From NCBI GenBank assembly GCA_964385635.1, contig CAYLPU010000147.1:1-9969 (forward strand): DNA of 9,969 nucleotides, in the 5' to 3' direction. Under the pieces are notes generated by a model. That model did no database searches, had not been told where the DNA came from, and saw nothing but the letters and a program-made list of their open reading frames with translations. The translations under genes were made by a program, and so were the position numbers. Shown here piece by piece: positions 1 through 6,132 of the stretch. Source of the DNA: CAYLPU01 sp964385635. Lineage in GTDB: Bacteria > Chloroflexota > Anaerolineae > B4-G1. Position 1 is the first letter of the stretch. Each line of letters begins with the position of its first letter.

Positions 1-26
1 GAGGATCACAATAAACACTGCCTCAA

Positions 27-590
27 GTGGTACAACTTTTTGGGGGAACCCCCAACTCACTATTCGACGGCAAGCGCACGCCTCACCTGAGAATAGACCG
101 CGATGCCTTCTTCGATGCCTGGCGCAACAACTTGCCAGAGGTGAAGCCAGATACCCAACCTGGTGAGAGCAGTATCGGTACTGACCAAAGGGAAACACCG
201 GTGTTGACCAAAGGGGAACATCGGTCTTCCCCAAAGGGTAATACCGGTGTTGACCAAAGGGCGACACCCATAACAGAGACTACAGCAAAGCCCACAGCAG
301 AGACTACAGCAGAGGCAGCGGCAGCGTTTTCTGTCATCTGTTCCATCCACGATGCCGACATGCAACTCAGGACCAAAAACGGTGACCAATGGTACAGCCA
401 TCTGCTTGCCGATGGTAACTGGTGCAAGGGTGGGCCAGGCGATGCGCCAGGCAACGACGACAATAAGAGCAAATTCGTGACCTGCCACCACTGCGGGTGT
501 CCTGTTTACGCAGTTGGTACCTGTGCGCATGGGTGCTGGCACTGCTGTACAGAGTGCTGGGAGACAGGGGAGGAGACATCAAATGTATGA
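27..590 (+). CDS. C-terminal part of a probable replication initiator (O/RepA-like) with zinc-binding-like tail
   Basis: The readable frame from GTG 27 gives 187 aa. Residues 1-40 include HLRIDRDAFFDAW, followed by a low-complexity linker (about 41-100, with two DQR-TP repeats and ETTAKPTAETTAEAAAA). Two Cys/His clusters come next: C105/H108/H125/C133, and a dense C153, C156, C158, C166, H168, C170, H172, C173, C174, C177 tail that looks metal-binding. The linker DNA is a 23-bp tandem repeat, as in initiators that carry their own iterons (lambda O is the classic case). No HTH domain is visible; it probably lies upstream of the window. Frame 1 is open from base 1 to TGA 88-90 and reads HCLKWYNFL before the T5/G5 run at 37-46. 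Joining that to GGTPNSLFDG gives a sensible continuous protein, so GTG 27 is probably not the true start and a 1-base deletion is likely. The function is inferred from the repeat architecture and the helicase downstream. Confidence 0.5.
   Translation: MVQLFGGTPNSLFDGKRTPHLRIDRDAFFDAWRNNLPEVKPDTQPGESSIGTDQRETPVLTKGEHRSSPKGNTGVDQRATPITETTAKPTAETTAEAAAAFSVICSIHDADMQLRTKNGDQWYSHLLADGNWCKGGPGDAPGNDDNKSKFVTCHHCGCPVYAVGTCAHGCWHCCTECWETGEETSNV
183..274 (+). repeat. 23-bp iteron-like tandem direct repeats, 3 full copies plus a partial fourth
   Basis: Head-to-tail units lie at 183-205, 206-228 and 229-251, with a decayed fourth from 252. Each full unit has CCAAAGGG near the left end and CGGT plus two final Ts at the right. 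Copy 2 matches copy 1 at 20 of 23 bases and copy 3 matches it at 19 of 23. Copy 1 ends in a perfect 12-bp palindrome, AACACCGGTGTT (194-205). The unit is not a multiple of three, so each copy is read in a different frame. Conservation therefore looks DNA-level, as for initiator-binding iterons. A separate 24-bp in-frame duplication starting CAGAGACTACAGCA follows at 274-321. Confidence 0.75.
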
Positions 591-1017
591 AGAACAGACC
601 AGAGCCCAGGACGCGCCCTGGGACACCATCACCCTCTCCCTCCCGTCCGACACAGCCATGCCAGTCCCCGCAGGCCAGTTGCAGCACCACGACGGCCGCA
701 TCCTTGCCACCTACACTCCCGACGAACTCGACCTCGCCGTAGAACTGGCGCTGGAATGGGAATTGGCCGACCTGGAGGCCCGCCTCGAATGGTGGCTGCA
801 CATACTGGCGGCATCCACCGGCTGCGACGACGCCCAGGCCGAGCGGCTCCTTGCCCGCTGGGATGCCCTCAACACCACATACACGGCCACAGTCACCGCA
901 CTGGTACCGGTGAATCAATCCGTTAATCCTGGAAATCCTGTTCTTGATGACCGAACAGCCACCATCACAGCGCTGGCACCGGTGGAGACACACACCAGGC
1001 GCAAAAACCTTTCGTGA
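583..1017 (+). CDS. Small hypothetical protein of the replication module
   Basis: A 144-aa acidic protein that I do not recognise. ATG 583 is chosen over an upstream in-frame ATG at 514 because AGGAG at 571-575 sits 7 bases before it. It also overlaps the previous gene's stop (588-590) by 8 bp, typical of translational coupling. A central helical stretch, about residues 45-105 (DELDLAVELALEWELADLEA and onward), looks like an amphipathic helical domain. The C-terminal 40 residues hold a degenerate duplication, TATVTALVPV and TATITALAPV, separated by AATCC-rich DNA (913-944) that resembles a dispersed repeat. No signal peptide or membrane segment is visible. Its position between a probable initiator and a helicase suggests an accessory replication role, by location only. 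Confidence 0.55.
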   Translation: MYEEQTRAQDAPWDTITLSLPSDTAMPVPAGQLQHHDGRILATYTPDELDLAVELALEWELADLEARLEWWLHILAASTGCDDAQAERLLARWDALNTTYTATVTALVPVNQSVNPGNPVLDDRTATITALAPVETHTRRKNLS

Positions 1018-1053
1018 CTTTCGCCTTCTTTCCTGCCCTTCGTGATCCAAACC
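913..1053 (+). repeat. Degenerate dispersed-repeat-like DNA between and within small genes
   Basis: AATCCGTT, AATCCTGG and AATCCTGT follow one another at 917-941. After the stop at 1017 comes TTCGCCTTCTTTCCTGCCC and CTTCGTGATCCAA (1019-1050). Both stretches resemble short recurrent intergenic phrases of repeat-rich genomes. They argue against the helicase gene starting at GTG 1014, since the 24 residues before ATG 1086 would then be encoded by such filler. Confidence 0.3.
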
Positions 1054-1085
1054 CCTCGACAGCACAAGGAGTAAGGACAACGATA

Positions 1086-2429
1086 ATGACAACGACAATG
1101 ACAACCACAAATCCAGACCCCCAACCCGCCCCACCCCTGGTCGAACTCCTCGACGCCCCTCCCCCCATCATGCGCCGCCCCCTCGCCCTCATACACGGCC
1201 GCGCCTACGCCGCCGCCTGGCTCTACGTCCGTGTCACCACCACCGAGAGCCGCGACAAGCACGGCAACCTCGTCCCACACGACCCACCCCTCGTCGAGAC
1301 CCGCCTGCGCCGCCTCGTCCTCCGTCAAGACGGCGCCCTCTTCGGCCCTGGCGGCGACGCCCCCCTGTCCGACCTCGGACTCGACCTCCTCCTACCCGAG
1401 ATGCCCCACCCATCCCGCACCTGGTCCACCGGGGGCATACGCGCCTACCGCGCGGGTAGTCGGCCCGATCCCGTCCATGTTTTCAACCGCATCGCCGACG
1501 TCGTCAGCCGCTTCGTAGACTTTGACCGCTCCCTCGCCGACCAGCACACTTTAGCCGAGATGATCGCCTGCTACATCCTCGCCACCTGGTTCCTCCCCGC
1601 CTTCAACGTCATCGGCTACCTCTGGCCCAGCGGCGAGCGCGGCTCCGGCAAGACCGTCCTCCTCCACACCGTCGCCCAGATGGCCTACCTCGGCCACGTC
1701 ATCCTCGCCGGTGGCAGTTACGCCAGCCTGCGCGACCTCGCCGAGTACGGTGCCACCCTCGCCTTCGATGACGCCGAGAACCTCTCCGACCCCCGCAGGA
1801 GCGACCCCGACAAGCGCTCTCTCCTGCTCGCTGGCAACCGTCGCGGCAGCACCATCACCGTCAAAGAGATGGGGCCGGACAATCTGTGGCGCACCCGCCA
1901 CGTCAACGCCTTCTGCCCCCGCCTCCTCTCCGCCATCCACCTGCCCGACAACGTCCTCGCCAGCCGCTCCATCGTCATCCCCCTGATCCGCACCCCCGAC
2001 CGTTACCGCGCCAACGCTGACCCCCTTGATGATGAAGCCTGGCCCCACGACCGCCGCCAGTTGATAGATGACCTCTGGGCCCTCGCCCTGGCCCATCTCC
2101 CCGAACTGCGGGACTACGAGCGTGCCGTCAACCGCCGGGCCCACCTGACCGGGCGTTGCCTTGAGCCCTGGCGCGCCCTCCTCGCCGTCGCCCTCTGGCT
2201 CGACGATCACGATGCTCAAGCAATACTGCACCGGACAACCTCCTCAGATCGGGTCTCACACCCGGCCGCCCCCCCCTCAAGCCGCCGTCCCCGGGGACGT
2301 TGGCCCACAGACCGCACTCTGGGACCGCTTAGAGACCCTCTCCATCCGCTACCAGCGCGAGCGATCCGACCTGGAGACCGACGACCTGACCGCTTTGGTC
2401 ATCCGCGCACTCTGTGGCTGTGCCATTAG
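1086..2429 (+). CDS. DUF3631-like P-loop replicative helicase, N-terminal part (frameshifted)
   Basis: ATG 1086 is preferred because AAGGA (1073-1077) lies 8 bases upstream; GTG 1014 overlaps the previous stop but has no ribosome site. The protein has an N-terminal domain (about 1-150), then a P-loop NTPase core. Walker A is GERGSGKT (K189) and Walker B is LAFDD (225-229) followed by AEN. A GNRRGST segment and the LPDNVLASRSIVIPLIRTP stretch match the layout of DUF3631/SF3-like helicases of plasmids and prophages. Expected role: unwinding DNA at the element's own origin. Recognisable sequence ends near WLDDHDAQAILHR. From about 2277 this frame is arginine/proline-rich out-of-frame sequence to the stop at 2427-2429, while the true C-terminus continues one frame over. 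Removing one C from the C8 run (2269-2276) would give one 557-aa protein ending at 2760. Third positions are dominated by C, unlike lon or the CHAT gene. Family assignment is moderately sure; frameshift very likely. Confidence 0.65.
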   Translation: MTTTMTTTNPDPQPAPPLVELLDAPPPIMRRPLALIHGRAYAAAWLYVRVTTTESRDKHGNLVPHDPPLVETRLRRLVLRQDGALFGPGGDAPLSDLGLDLLLPEMPHPSRTWSTGGIRAYRAGSRPDPVHVFNRIADVVSRFVDFDRSLADQHTLAEMIACYILATWFLPAFNVIGYLWPSGERGSGKTVLLHTVAQMAYLGHVILAGGSYASLRDLAEYGATLAFDDAENLSDPRRSDPDKRSLLLAGNRRGSTITVKEMGPDNLWRTRHVNAFCPRLLSAIHLPDNVLASRSIVIPLIRTPDRYRANADPLDDEAWPHDRRQLIDDLWALALAHLPELRDYERAVNRRAHLTGRCLEPWRALLAVALWLDDHDAQAILHRTTSSDRVSHPAAPPSSRRPRGRWPTDRTLGPLRDPLHPLPARAIRPGDRRPDRFGHPRTLWLCH

Positions 2430-2760
2430 TGCCATTAATGCCATTAGTGCCATTAATACAGAGACCCCCTCACACTTTGTCTTCACCACCCAGGAGATTC
2501 TGGCCTTCGTCCAGGCCGTCGCAAAGATGAAAGACGGCGACCCGGACCTTGTCACCCATCGGCGTGTCGGACGCGCTCTGGGCCGCATGCGGCTGCAAAA
2601 AGCGCCCCGCCCCGGCGGCAAAGGAAGCCGTCGCTGGCGGGTGACGCTCGGCGACCTTGAGCGCTGGACGGCGGCGTATGGTCTGACACTGCCCGCCCCT
2701 CTTGCTGTGAACGGCACTGACTTCGAGCCGGCCGCCGTCAGGGACAACCCCGCAGAATGA
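2212..2760 (+). pseudogene. C-terminal part of the same P-loop helicase, out of frame after a C8-tract shift
   Basis: This frame is open from at least 2161, with an ATG at 2212 that lacks a clear ribosome site. It is best read as the remainder of the upstream helicase rather than a separate gene. Genuine protein starts near QTALWDRLETLSIRYQRERS (about 2310) and continues through LETDDLTALVIRAL. A short AISAIN tandem repeat follows, then a basic winged-helix-like C-terminal domain (VTHRRVGRALGRMR and WRVTLGDLERWTAAYG). Because the upstream part stops making sense exactly where this one starts, a +1 shift at the C8 run is the simplest explanation. It could be a sequencing indel, a true inactivating mutation, or, less likely, slippage that restores the protein. 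Confidence 0.6.
2422..2457 (+). repeat. 9-bp in-frame tandem repeat, 4 copies
   Basis: GCCATTAGT and GCCATTAAT alternate twice (2422-2430, 2431-2439, 2440-2448, 2449-2457), encoding AIS-AIN-AIS-AIN. Units differ only at the penultimate base, so this is a recent slippage-type expansion inside the helicase C-terminal part. Copy number may vary between related genomes without breaking the frame. Confidence 0.85.
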
Positions 2761-2838
2761 ATCGTGTATTTCTCTATCCGTGGTCATCTCCTCCGGCACA
2801 GAGTTTTTCTAATGGTATTCTAATGCAATGTAAACGCA

Positions 2839-2867
2839 TTTCCAATGTACCGGTGAGATAATATACT
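2839..2867 (+). promoter_or_regulatory. Possible sigma70 promoter upstream of lon
   Basis: TTTCCA (2839-2844) and TATACT (2862-2867) are separated by 17 bases in a locally AT-rich stretch. Used as a promoter, it would give a leader of about 245 nt passing through the palindromic element at 2872-2981 before lon. No CIRCE or other heat-shock operator is visible. Upstream at 2772-2808 a weak stem (CTCT/AGAG plus CCG/CGG) before five Ts might end helicase transcription, but I would not call it a terminator. Confidence 0.3.
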
Positions 2868-2871
2868 GAGC

Positions 2872-2981
2872 GTATCTTCTCAATATCTTGGGGCAAGGGC
2901 AGCGTAGGGCGGTTTTGCTAACCGCCACAGGGCCGGATAGCAAATCCGACCTACTTTCGCCCCAACTTTTTGAGAAGTTAC
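2872..2981. repeat. 110-bp nested-palindrome element (outer arms plus two mirrored hairpins)
   Basis: The outer arms, 2872-2894 and 2959-2981, pair at 19 of 23 positions; the inner TTGGGGC/GCCCCAA and outer CTTCTCAA/TTGAGAAG blocks are perfect. Inside is GTAGG (2904-2908) against CCTAC (2950-2954). Inside that are two perfect hairpins: GGCGGTT-TTGCT-AACCGCC (2908-2926) and CGGAT-AGCAA-ATCCG (2934-2948). The second hairpin is the reverse complement of the first with one compensated base pair, and the loops are complementary. This fits a small non-autonomous palindromic repeat; no protein is encoded. Confidence 0.7.
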
Positions 2982-3117
2982 TACTGAGCACACCTGAGAT
3001 CTGCGAAGCGAGTGGAGCCTGTCGTACCGCTTAATAATCTCTGCGCCTTTGCGTCAAAAACCGCCCTTTTTACAGGAGAGGCGTCTTACGTTTCACGCCG
3101 AGTTGATGAGGTGAGAT

Positions 3118-5586
3118 ATGTTACTACCGCTGTTTCAAGCGAAGGAAGAACAGAGTGATTGGGAGGGCAATTGGCCGCCTGAGTTGCCGGTTCTGCCCCT
3201 GCGTAACGTGGTCCCGTTTCCGTACACGTTGCTGCCGCTGGCGGTTGGGGTGTCGAGTTCGGTGCGCCTGCTGGAAGACGTGCTCGACACCGACCGGTTG
3301 CTGGTGTTGGTGGCGACGACCGACCCTGAAGTTGAGGAGCCCGGCCCCGATGGTCTCTACCAGGTGGGCACGCTGGCCCAGGTCGAACGAGCGCTACGCC
3401 TCGATAGCGGCCCCAAAGATGGCGACTTCCAGATCATAGTGCGCGGGCTGGCGCGGGTACATATCGCCGAGTGGTTGACCGAGGAGCCTTACCTGAAAGC
3501 GCGGGTGGCCCTGTCTCCTGAGAATACCAAGGACGCGACCGAGGTCGAGGCGCTGCGGCGCGAGTTGTTGGCCGCCGCGCGGCGATTGGTGGGCTTCCTC
3601 CCCCAGGTGCCCGACGGCATCGTGGACATGATGGATCAGATCGCCGAGCCGAACACGTTGCTCTACATGATCGCTTCCAACATCCGCCTGGAGGTTGCCC
3701 AGGCACAAGAGATCCTTGCCGGCGATGACCTGGCGACCCAGATGCGCACGTTGCTGACTGTGTTGCAGCGCGAACTGGAGGTGCTGGAACTCGGCCAGAA
3801 GATCCGCCAGGAAGCGCAGTCGGAGATGGAGAAGACGCAGCGCGACTACTTCCTGCGCCAGCAACTCAAGGCCATCCAGAAGGAGTTGGGCGAGGATGGC
3901 GAGGGATCGGAGGCCGAAGTCTACCGGCGCAAGGTCGAGCAGGCGGACATGCCGGAGGAACCGCGCAAGGAGGCGGAGCGGGAGTTGGATCGGCTGGCGC
4001 AGATGAGTCCCCATTCGGCTGAGGCAGGGGTGATCAAGACCTATCTGGATTGGCTGGCCGAATTGCCGTGGAATGATCTTTCGGAGGACAATTTTGACCT
4101 GGCTCACGCCGAGCAGGTGCTGGACGAGGATCACTACGGGCTGGAGAAGGTCAAGGAGCGCATCCTGGAATTCCTGGCGGTGCGCAAGTTGCGGCTGGAG
4201 CGCGGCGTGGAGGAGGATGACGAGCACGCGGTGGCTATCCTGTGCTTCGTCGGCCCGCCGGGCGTGGGCAAGACCAGCCTGGGGCGCTCCATCGCGCGGG
4301 CGCTGGGGCGAGAGTTCACCCGCATGAGCCTGGGCGGCGTGCGCGACGAGGCGGAGATCCGGGGCCATCGCCGCACCTACATCGGCGCGATGCCCGGCCG
4401 TTTCATCCAGGCGCTCAAGCGCGTGGGCACCCGCAACCCGGTCTTTATGCTGGACGAGGTGGACAAGATCGGCGCGGACTGGCGGGGCGACCCGGCGAGC
4501 GCGTTACTGGAGGTGCTCGACCCGCAGCAGAACTATGCCTTCCGCGATCATTACCTGGACGTGGATTTCGATCTGAGCCAGGTGTTCTTCATCACCACGG
4601 CCAACACACTGAGCACGATTCCGCCCGCGCTGCGGGACCGTATGGAGGTGATCGAGATTGACGGCTACACCGAGTACGACAAGGTGCAGATCGCCCAGGG
4701 GTACCTGGTGCCGCGTCAACTCAAGGCCAACGGCCTGCAACCGCGCGAGGCGGAGTTCACCGCAGACGGGCTGAGAGGTATCATCCGCGACTATACCCGC
4801 GAGGCGGGTGTGCGTAACCTGGAGCGGGAGATCGGGCGGGCGTTGCGCAAGGTCGCTATGCAGGTCGCCGCGTGCGATGCTGAATGTAGTGTGCTCGTGG
4901 ACCCTGAACGTGTGCGCGAGTTCCTGGGTAAGCCCCGTTTCCGCGACGAAGCGCAGTTACGCACCGAACTGCCCGGTGTGGCGACCGGCCTGGCCTGGAC
5001 CCCCGCCGGTGGCGAGGTTCTCTTCGTCGAGGCGAAGGTGATGGAGGGCCAGGGTGGCCTGATCCTCACCGGTCAACTGGGCGACGTGATGAAGGAATCG
5101 GCCCGCATCGCGCTCAGTTACGTACAGGGTGAACTAGAGCGCTTGGGCCTGCCGGAGGACGCGCTGGAGGACAAGACGGTGCACCTGCACGTGCCGGCGG
5201 GCGCGATCCCCAAGGATGGTCCCTCGGCGGGCGTGACGCTGGTGTCGGCGTTGGTCTCAGAACTGACCCAACGGCCTGTGCGCGGCGACGTCGGTATGAC
5301 CGGCGAGGTGACATTGCAGGGGCAGTTGTTGCCCGTCGGCGGCATCAAGCAGAAGATGCTGGCTGCCCACCGGCACGGGTTGAAAACGGTGATCCTGCCC
5401 CAGGCGAACGAAGTGGACCTGGACGACGTGCCGCAGGAGATACGGGACGAGTTGTCCTTCGTGCTGGTCGAGCACCTGGACGGGGTACTGGAGACGGCAA
5501 TGACGCCGGGCGTGGAGTTTGAGGTGGGTGTGGAGGAGGTGGGCGGCAACGGCCGCTCGCGGCCGGCTGCTGAATTGCTCTCGTAG
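3118..5586 (+). CDS. lon: ATP-dependent Lon protease (LonA)
   Basis: Complete 822-aa LonA, the usual length. It forms a cytosolic homohexamer that unfolds and degrades misfolded and regulatory proteins using ATP. Residues about 25-225 are the substrate-binding N-terminal domain (ELPVLPLRNVVPFPYTLLPL onward). A coiled coil follows (about 225-270, with DYFLRQQLKAIQKELGE). The AAA+ module has Walker A GPPGVGKT (K385), Walker B FMLDEVDK (D446, E447) and TTAN. The C-terminal protease domain has the Ser-Lys dyad: S703 in PKDGPSAG and K746 in GGIKQKMLAAH, with the same 43-residue spacing as E. coli S679/K722. ATG 3118 is supported by GAGGTG (3108-3113) and by the N-terminal domain beginning shortly after. 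No frameshift or missing residue is visible. It appears monocistronic, with its own terminator, and is probably chromosomal background next to the mobile remnant. Confidence 0.97.
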   Translation: MLLPLFQAKEEQSDWEGNWPPELPVLPLRNVVPFPYTLLPLAVGVSSSVRLLEDVLDTDRLLVLVATTDPEVEEPGPDGLYQVGTLAQVERALRLDSGPKDGDFQIIVRGLARVHIAEWLTEEPYLKARVALSPENTKDATEVEALRRELLAAARRLVGFLPQVPDGIVDMMDQIAEPNTLLYMIASNIRLEVAQAQEILAGDDLATQMRTLLTVLQRELEVLELGQKIRQEAQSEMEKTQRDYFLRQQLKAIQKELGEDGEGSEAEVYRRKVEQADMPEEPRKEAERELDRLAQMSPHSAEAGVIKTYLDWLAELPWNDLSEDNFDLAHAEQVLDEDHYGLEKVKERILEFLAVRKLRLERGVEEDDEHAVAILCFVGPPGVGKTSLGRSIARALGREFTRMSLGGVRDEAEIRGHRRTYIGAMPGRFIQALKRVGTRNPVFMLDEVDKIGADWRGDPASALLEVLDPQQNYAFRDHYLDVDFDLSQVFFITTANTLSTIPPALRDRMEVIEIDGYTEYDKVQIAQGYLVPRQLKANGLQPREAEFTADGLRGIIRDYTREAGVRNLEREIGRALRKVAMQVAACDAECSVLVDPERVREFLGKPRFRDEAQLRTELPGVATGLAWTPAGGEVLFVEAKVMEGQGGLILTGQLGDVMKESARIALSYVQGELERLGLPEDALEDKTVHLHVPAGAIPKDGPSAGVTLVSALVSELTQRPVRGDVGMTGEVTLQGQLLPVGGIKQKMLAAHRHGLKTVILPQANEVDLDDVPQEIRDELSFVLVEHLDGVLETAMTPGVEFEVGVEEVGGNGRSRPAAELLS

Positions 5587-5613
5587 GCGACTGCTTGCTC
5601 AGCGGTCTAGCGA

Positions 5614-5646
5614 AAAAGCCCCGGAGTTTGACTCTCTGGGGCTTTT
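5614..5646 (+). terminator. Intrinsic terminator of lon
   Basis: AAAAGCCCC (5614-5622) pairs perfectly with GGGGCTTTT (5638-5646), with an inner GAG/CTC extension. It starts 28 bases after the lon stop. The A-run on the left arm means it could also work on the opposite strand. Confidence 0.9.
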
Positions 5647-5696
5647 GCTGTAGCAGTGTCTTTGCAGTGCCGCAAAAGTCGCCCTGACGGTTGACC

Positions 5697-5765
5697 GTCA
5701 TTCTGAGCGTAGCGAAGAATCTCCTTATTACGGTGGTGGAGACCCTTCGCTTTGTTCAGGGTGAC
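5697..5765. repeat. 69-bp MITE-like imperfect palindrome
   Basis: The left end reads GTCATTCTGAGCGTAGCGAA and the right end is its imperfect reverse complement, finishing TTCGCTTTGTTCAGGGTGAC. The 28-base arms (5697-5724 and 5738-5765) match at 21 positions, including an uninterrupted AGCGAAG/CTTCGCT. From memory, this resembles a widely dispersed intergenic repeat with CATTCTGAGCG...AGCGAAGAATC ends. The left tip also lies in a 7-bp-arm palindrome, TGACGGTTGACCGTCA (5685-5700). Confidence 0.7.
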
Positions 5766-5770
5766 AGGGT

Positions 5771-5910
5771 AGGGCAATCGCATTTATCCCATTCGCTCGG
5801 CCTGGATCGCCAGATCCAGGCCCTAGCCACTGGATTTGGCAATCCAGCGGGAGCAAAAAGGGCTTTTCGGTGTCCCAAAGTCTGCCCGACATTATAAATG
5901 CGATTGCCCT
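5771..5910. repeat. 140-bp palindromic element with perfect 17-bp terminal inverted repeats
   Basis: AGGGCAATCGCATTTAT (5771-5787) is exactly the reverse complement of 5894-5910. Inside are two hairpins: GGCCTGGAT-CGCCAG-ATCCAGGCC (5799-5822) and CTGGATT-TGGC-AATCCAG (5830-5847). The second is the near reverse complement of the first, and the loops (GCCA, TGGC) are complementary. GGGTGACAGGG occurs just outside both ends (5759-5769 and 5911-5921), like a target duplication. No transposase is encoded; the frame open across it (5691-5897) has no protein character. Confidence 0.75.
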
Positions 5911-5962
5911 GGGTGACAGGGCGGGTTTTGCGCTATTGCCTTAATATACAAGCAGTTACGGT

Positions 5963-5990
5963 TTGCCGTTAGTCATTCCTGTGTTATACT
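5963..5990 (+). promoter_or_regulatory. Predicted sigma70 promoter for the CHAT-STAND gene
   Basis: TTGCCG (5963-5968), a 16-base spacer and TATACT (5985-5990) lie in the only clearly AT-rich stretch before the gene, about 143 bases upstream of ATG 6133. The implied leader of about 135 nt would contain the hairpin and G-rich tract at 6091-6130. Confidence 0.5.
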
Positions 5991-6090
5991 GTTAGCCACT
6001 TTAATTAGCCGATTGGTGGGAGAAGGTGGCGATGGGTACAGAGAGGCGGGTCACGGCTGCCGAGGCAAAGAACCGCATGGTCTACCCGCT

Positions 6091-6130
6091 CCCTCCCCCG
6101 TCTCGGGAGAGGGGTGGGGGTGGGGTGGGG
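6091..6130 (+). promoter_or_regulatory. C-rich/G-rich hairpin and G-quadruplex motif at the start codon
   Basis: CCCTCCCCCG (6091-6100) can pair with CGGGAGAGGG (6104-6113) at 9 of 10 positions. Then GGGG-T-GGGGG-T-GGGG-T-GGGG (6111-6130) ends two bases before ATG 6133. Four runs of at least four Gs with one-base loops is a very strong quadruplex motif on the coding strand, so also in the mRNA, where a ribosome site should be. The C-rich arm could compete by pairing with the G-tract. The hairpin part also resembles a dispersed CTCCC...GGGAGAGGGG repeat. Confidence 0.6.
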
Positions 6131-6132
6131 TG

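Noticed and set aside
183..274. Repeats as a CRISPR array
   Set aside because: The 23-bp units are directly adjacent with no spacers and are imperfect; no cas gene is present.
1551..2231. 226-codon antisense frame over the helicase
   Set aside because: Its Gly/Val/Ala/Glu-rich composition mirrors the C-rich codons opposite; no start signal.
2904..2954. tRNA or cloverleaf-like RNA gene
   Set aside because: The stems form a nested palindrome with mirrored hairpins, but there is no anticodon loop, TPsiC motif or CCA-like end.
2761..3117. CIRCE-type heat-shock operator before lon
   Set aside because: No TTAGCACTC/GAGTGCTAA pair was found.
3394..4368. 324-codon antisense frame inside lon
   Set aside because: It is a shadow of the LonA gene; its Leu/Gln/His-rich product has no motif.
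5691..5897. 68-codon frame in the palindromic cluster
   Set aside because: It consists entirely of the inverted-repeat elements.
6013..6132. Earlier GTG start for the CHAT gene
   Set aside because: The extra 40 residues are Gly-rich translations of hairpin and G-tract DNA, with no family resemblance.
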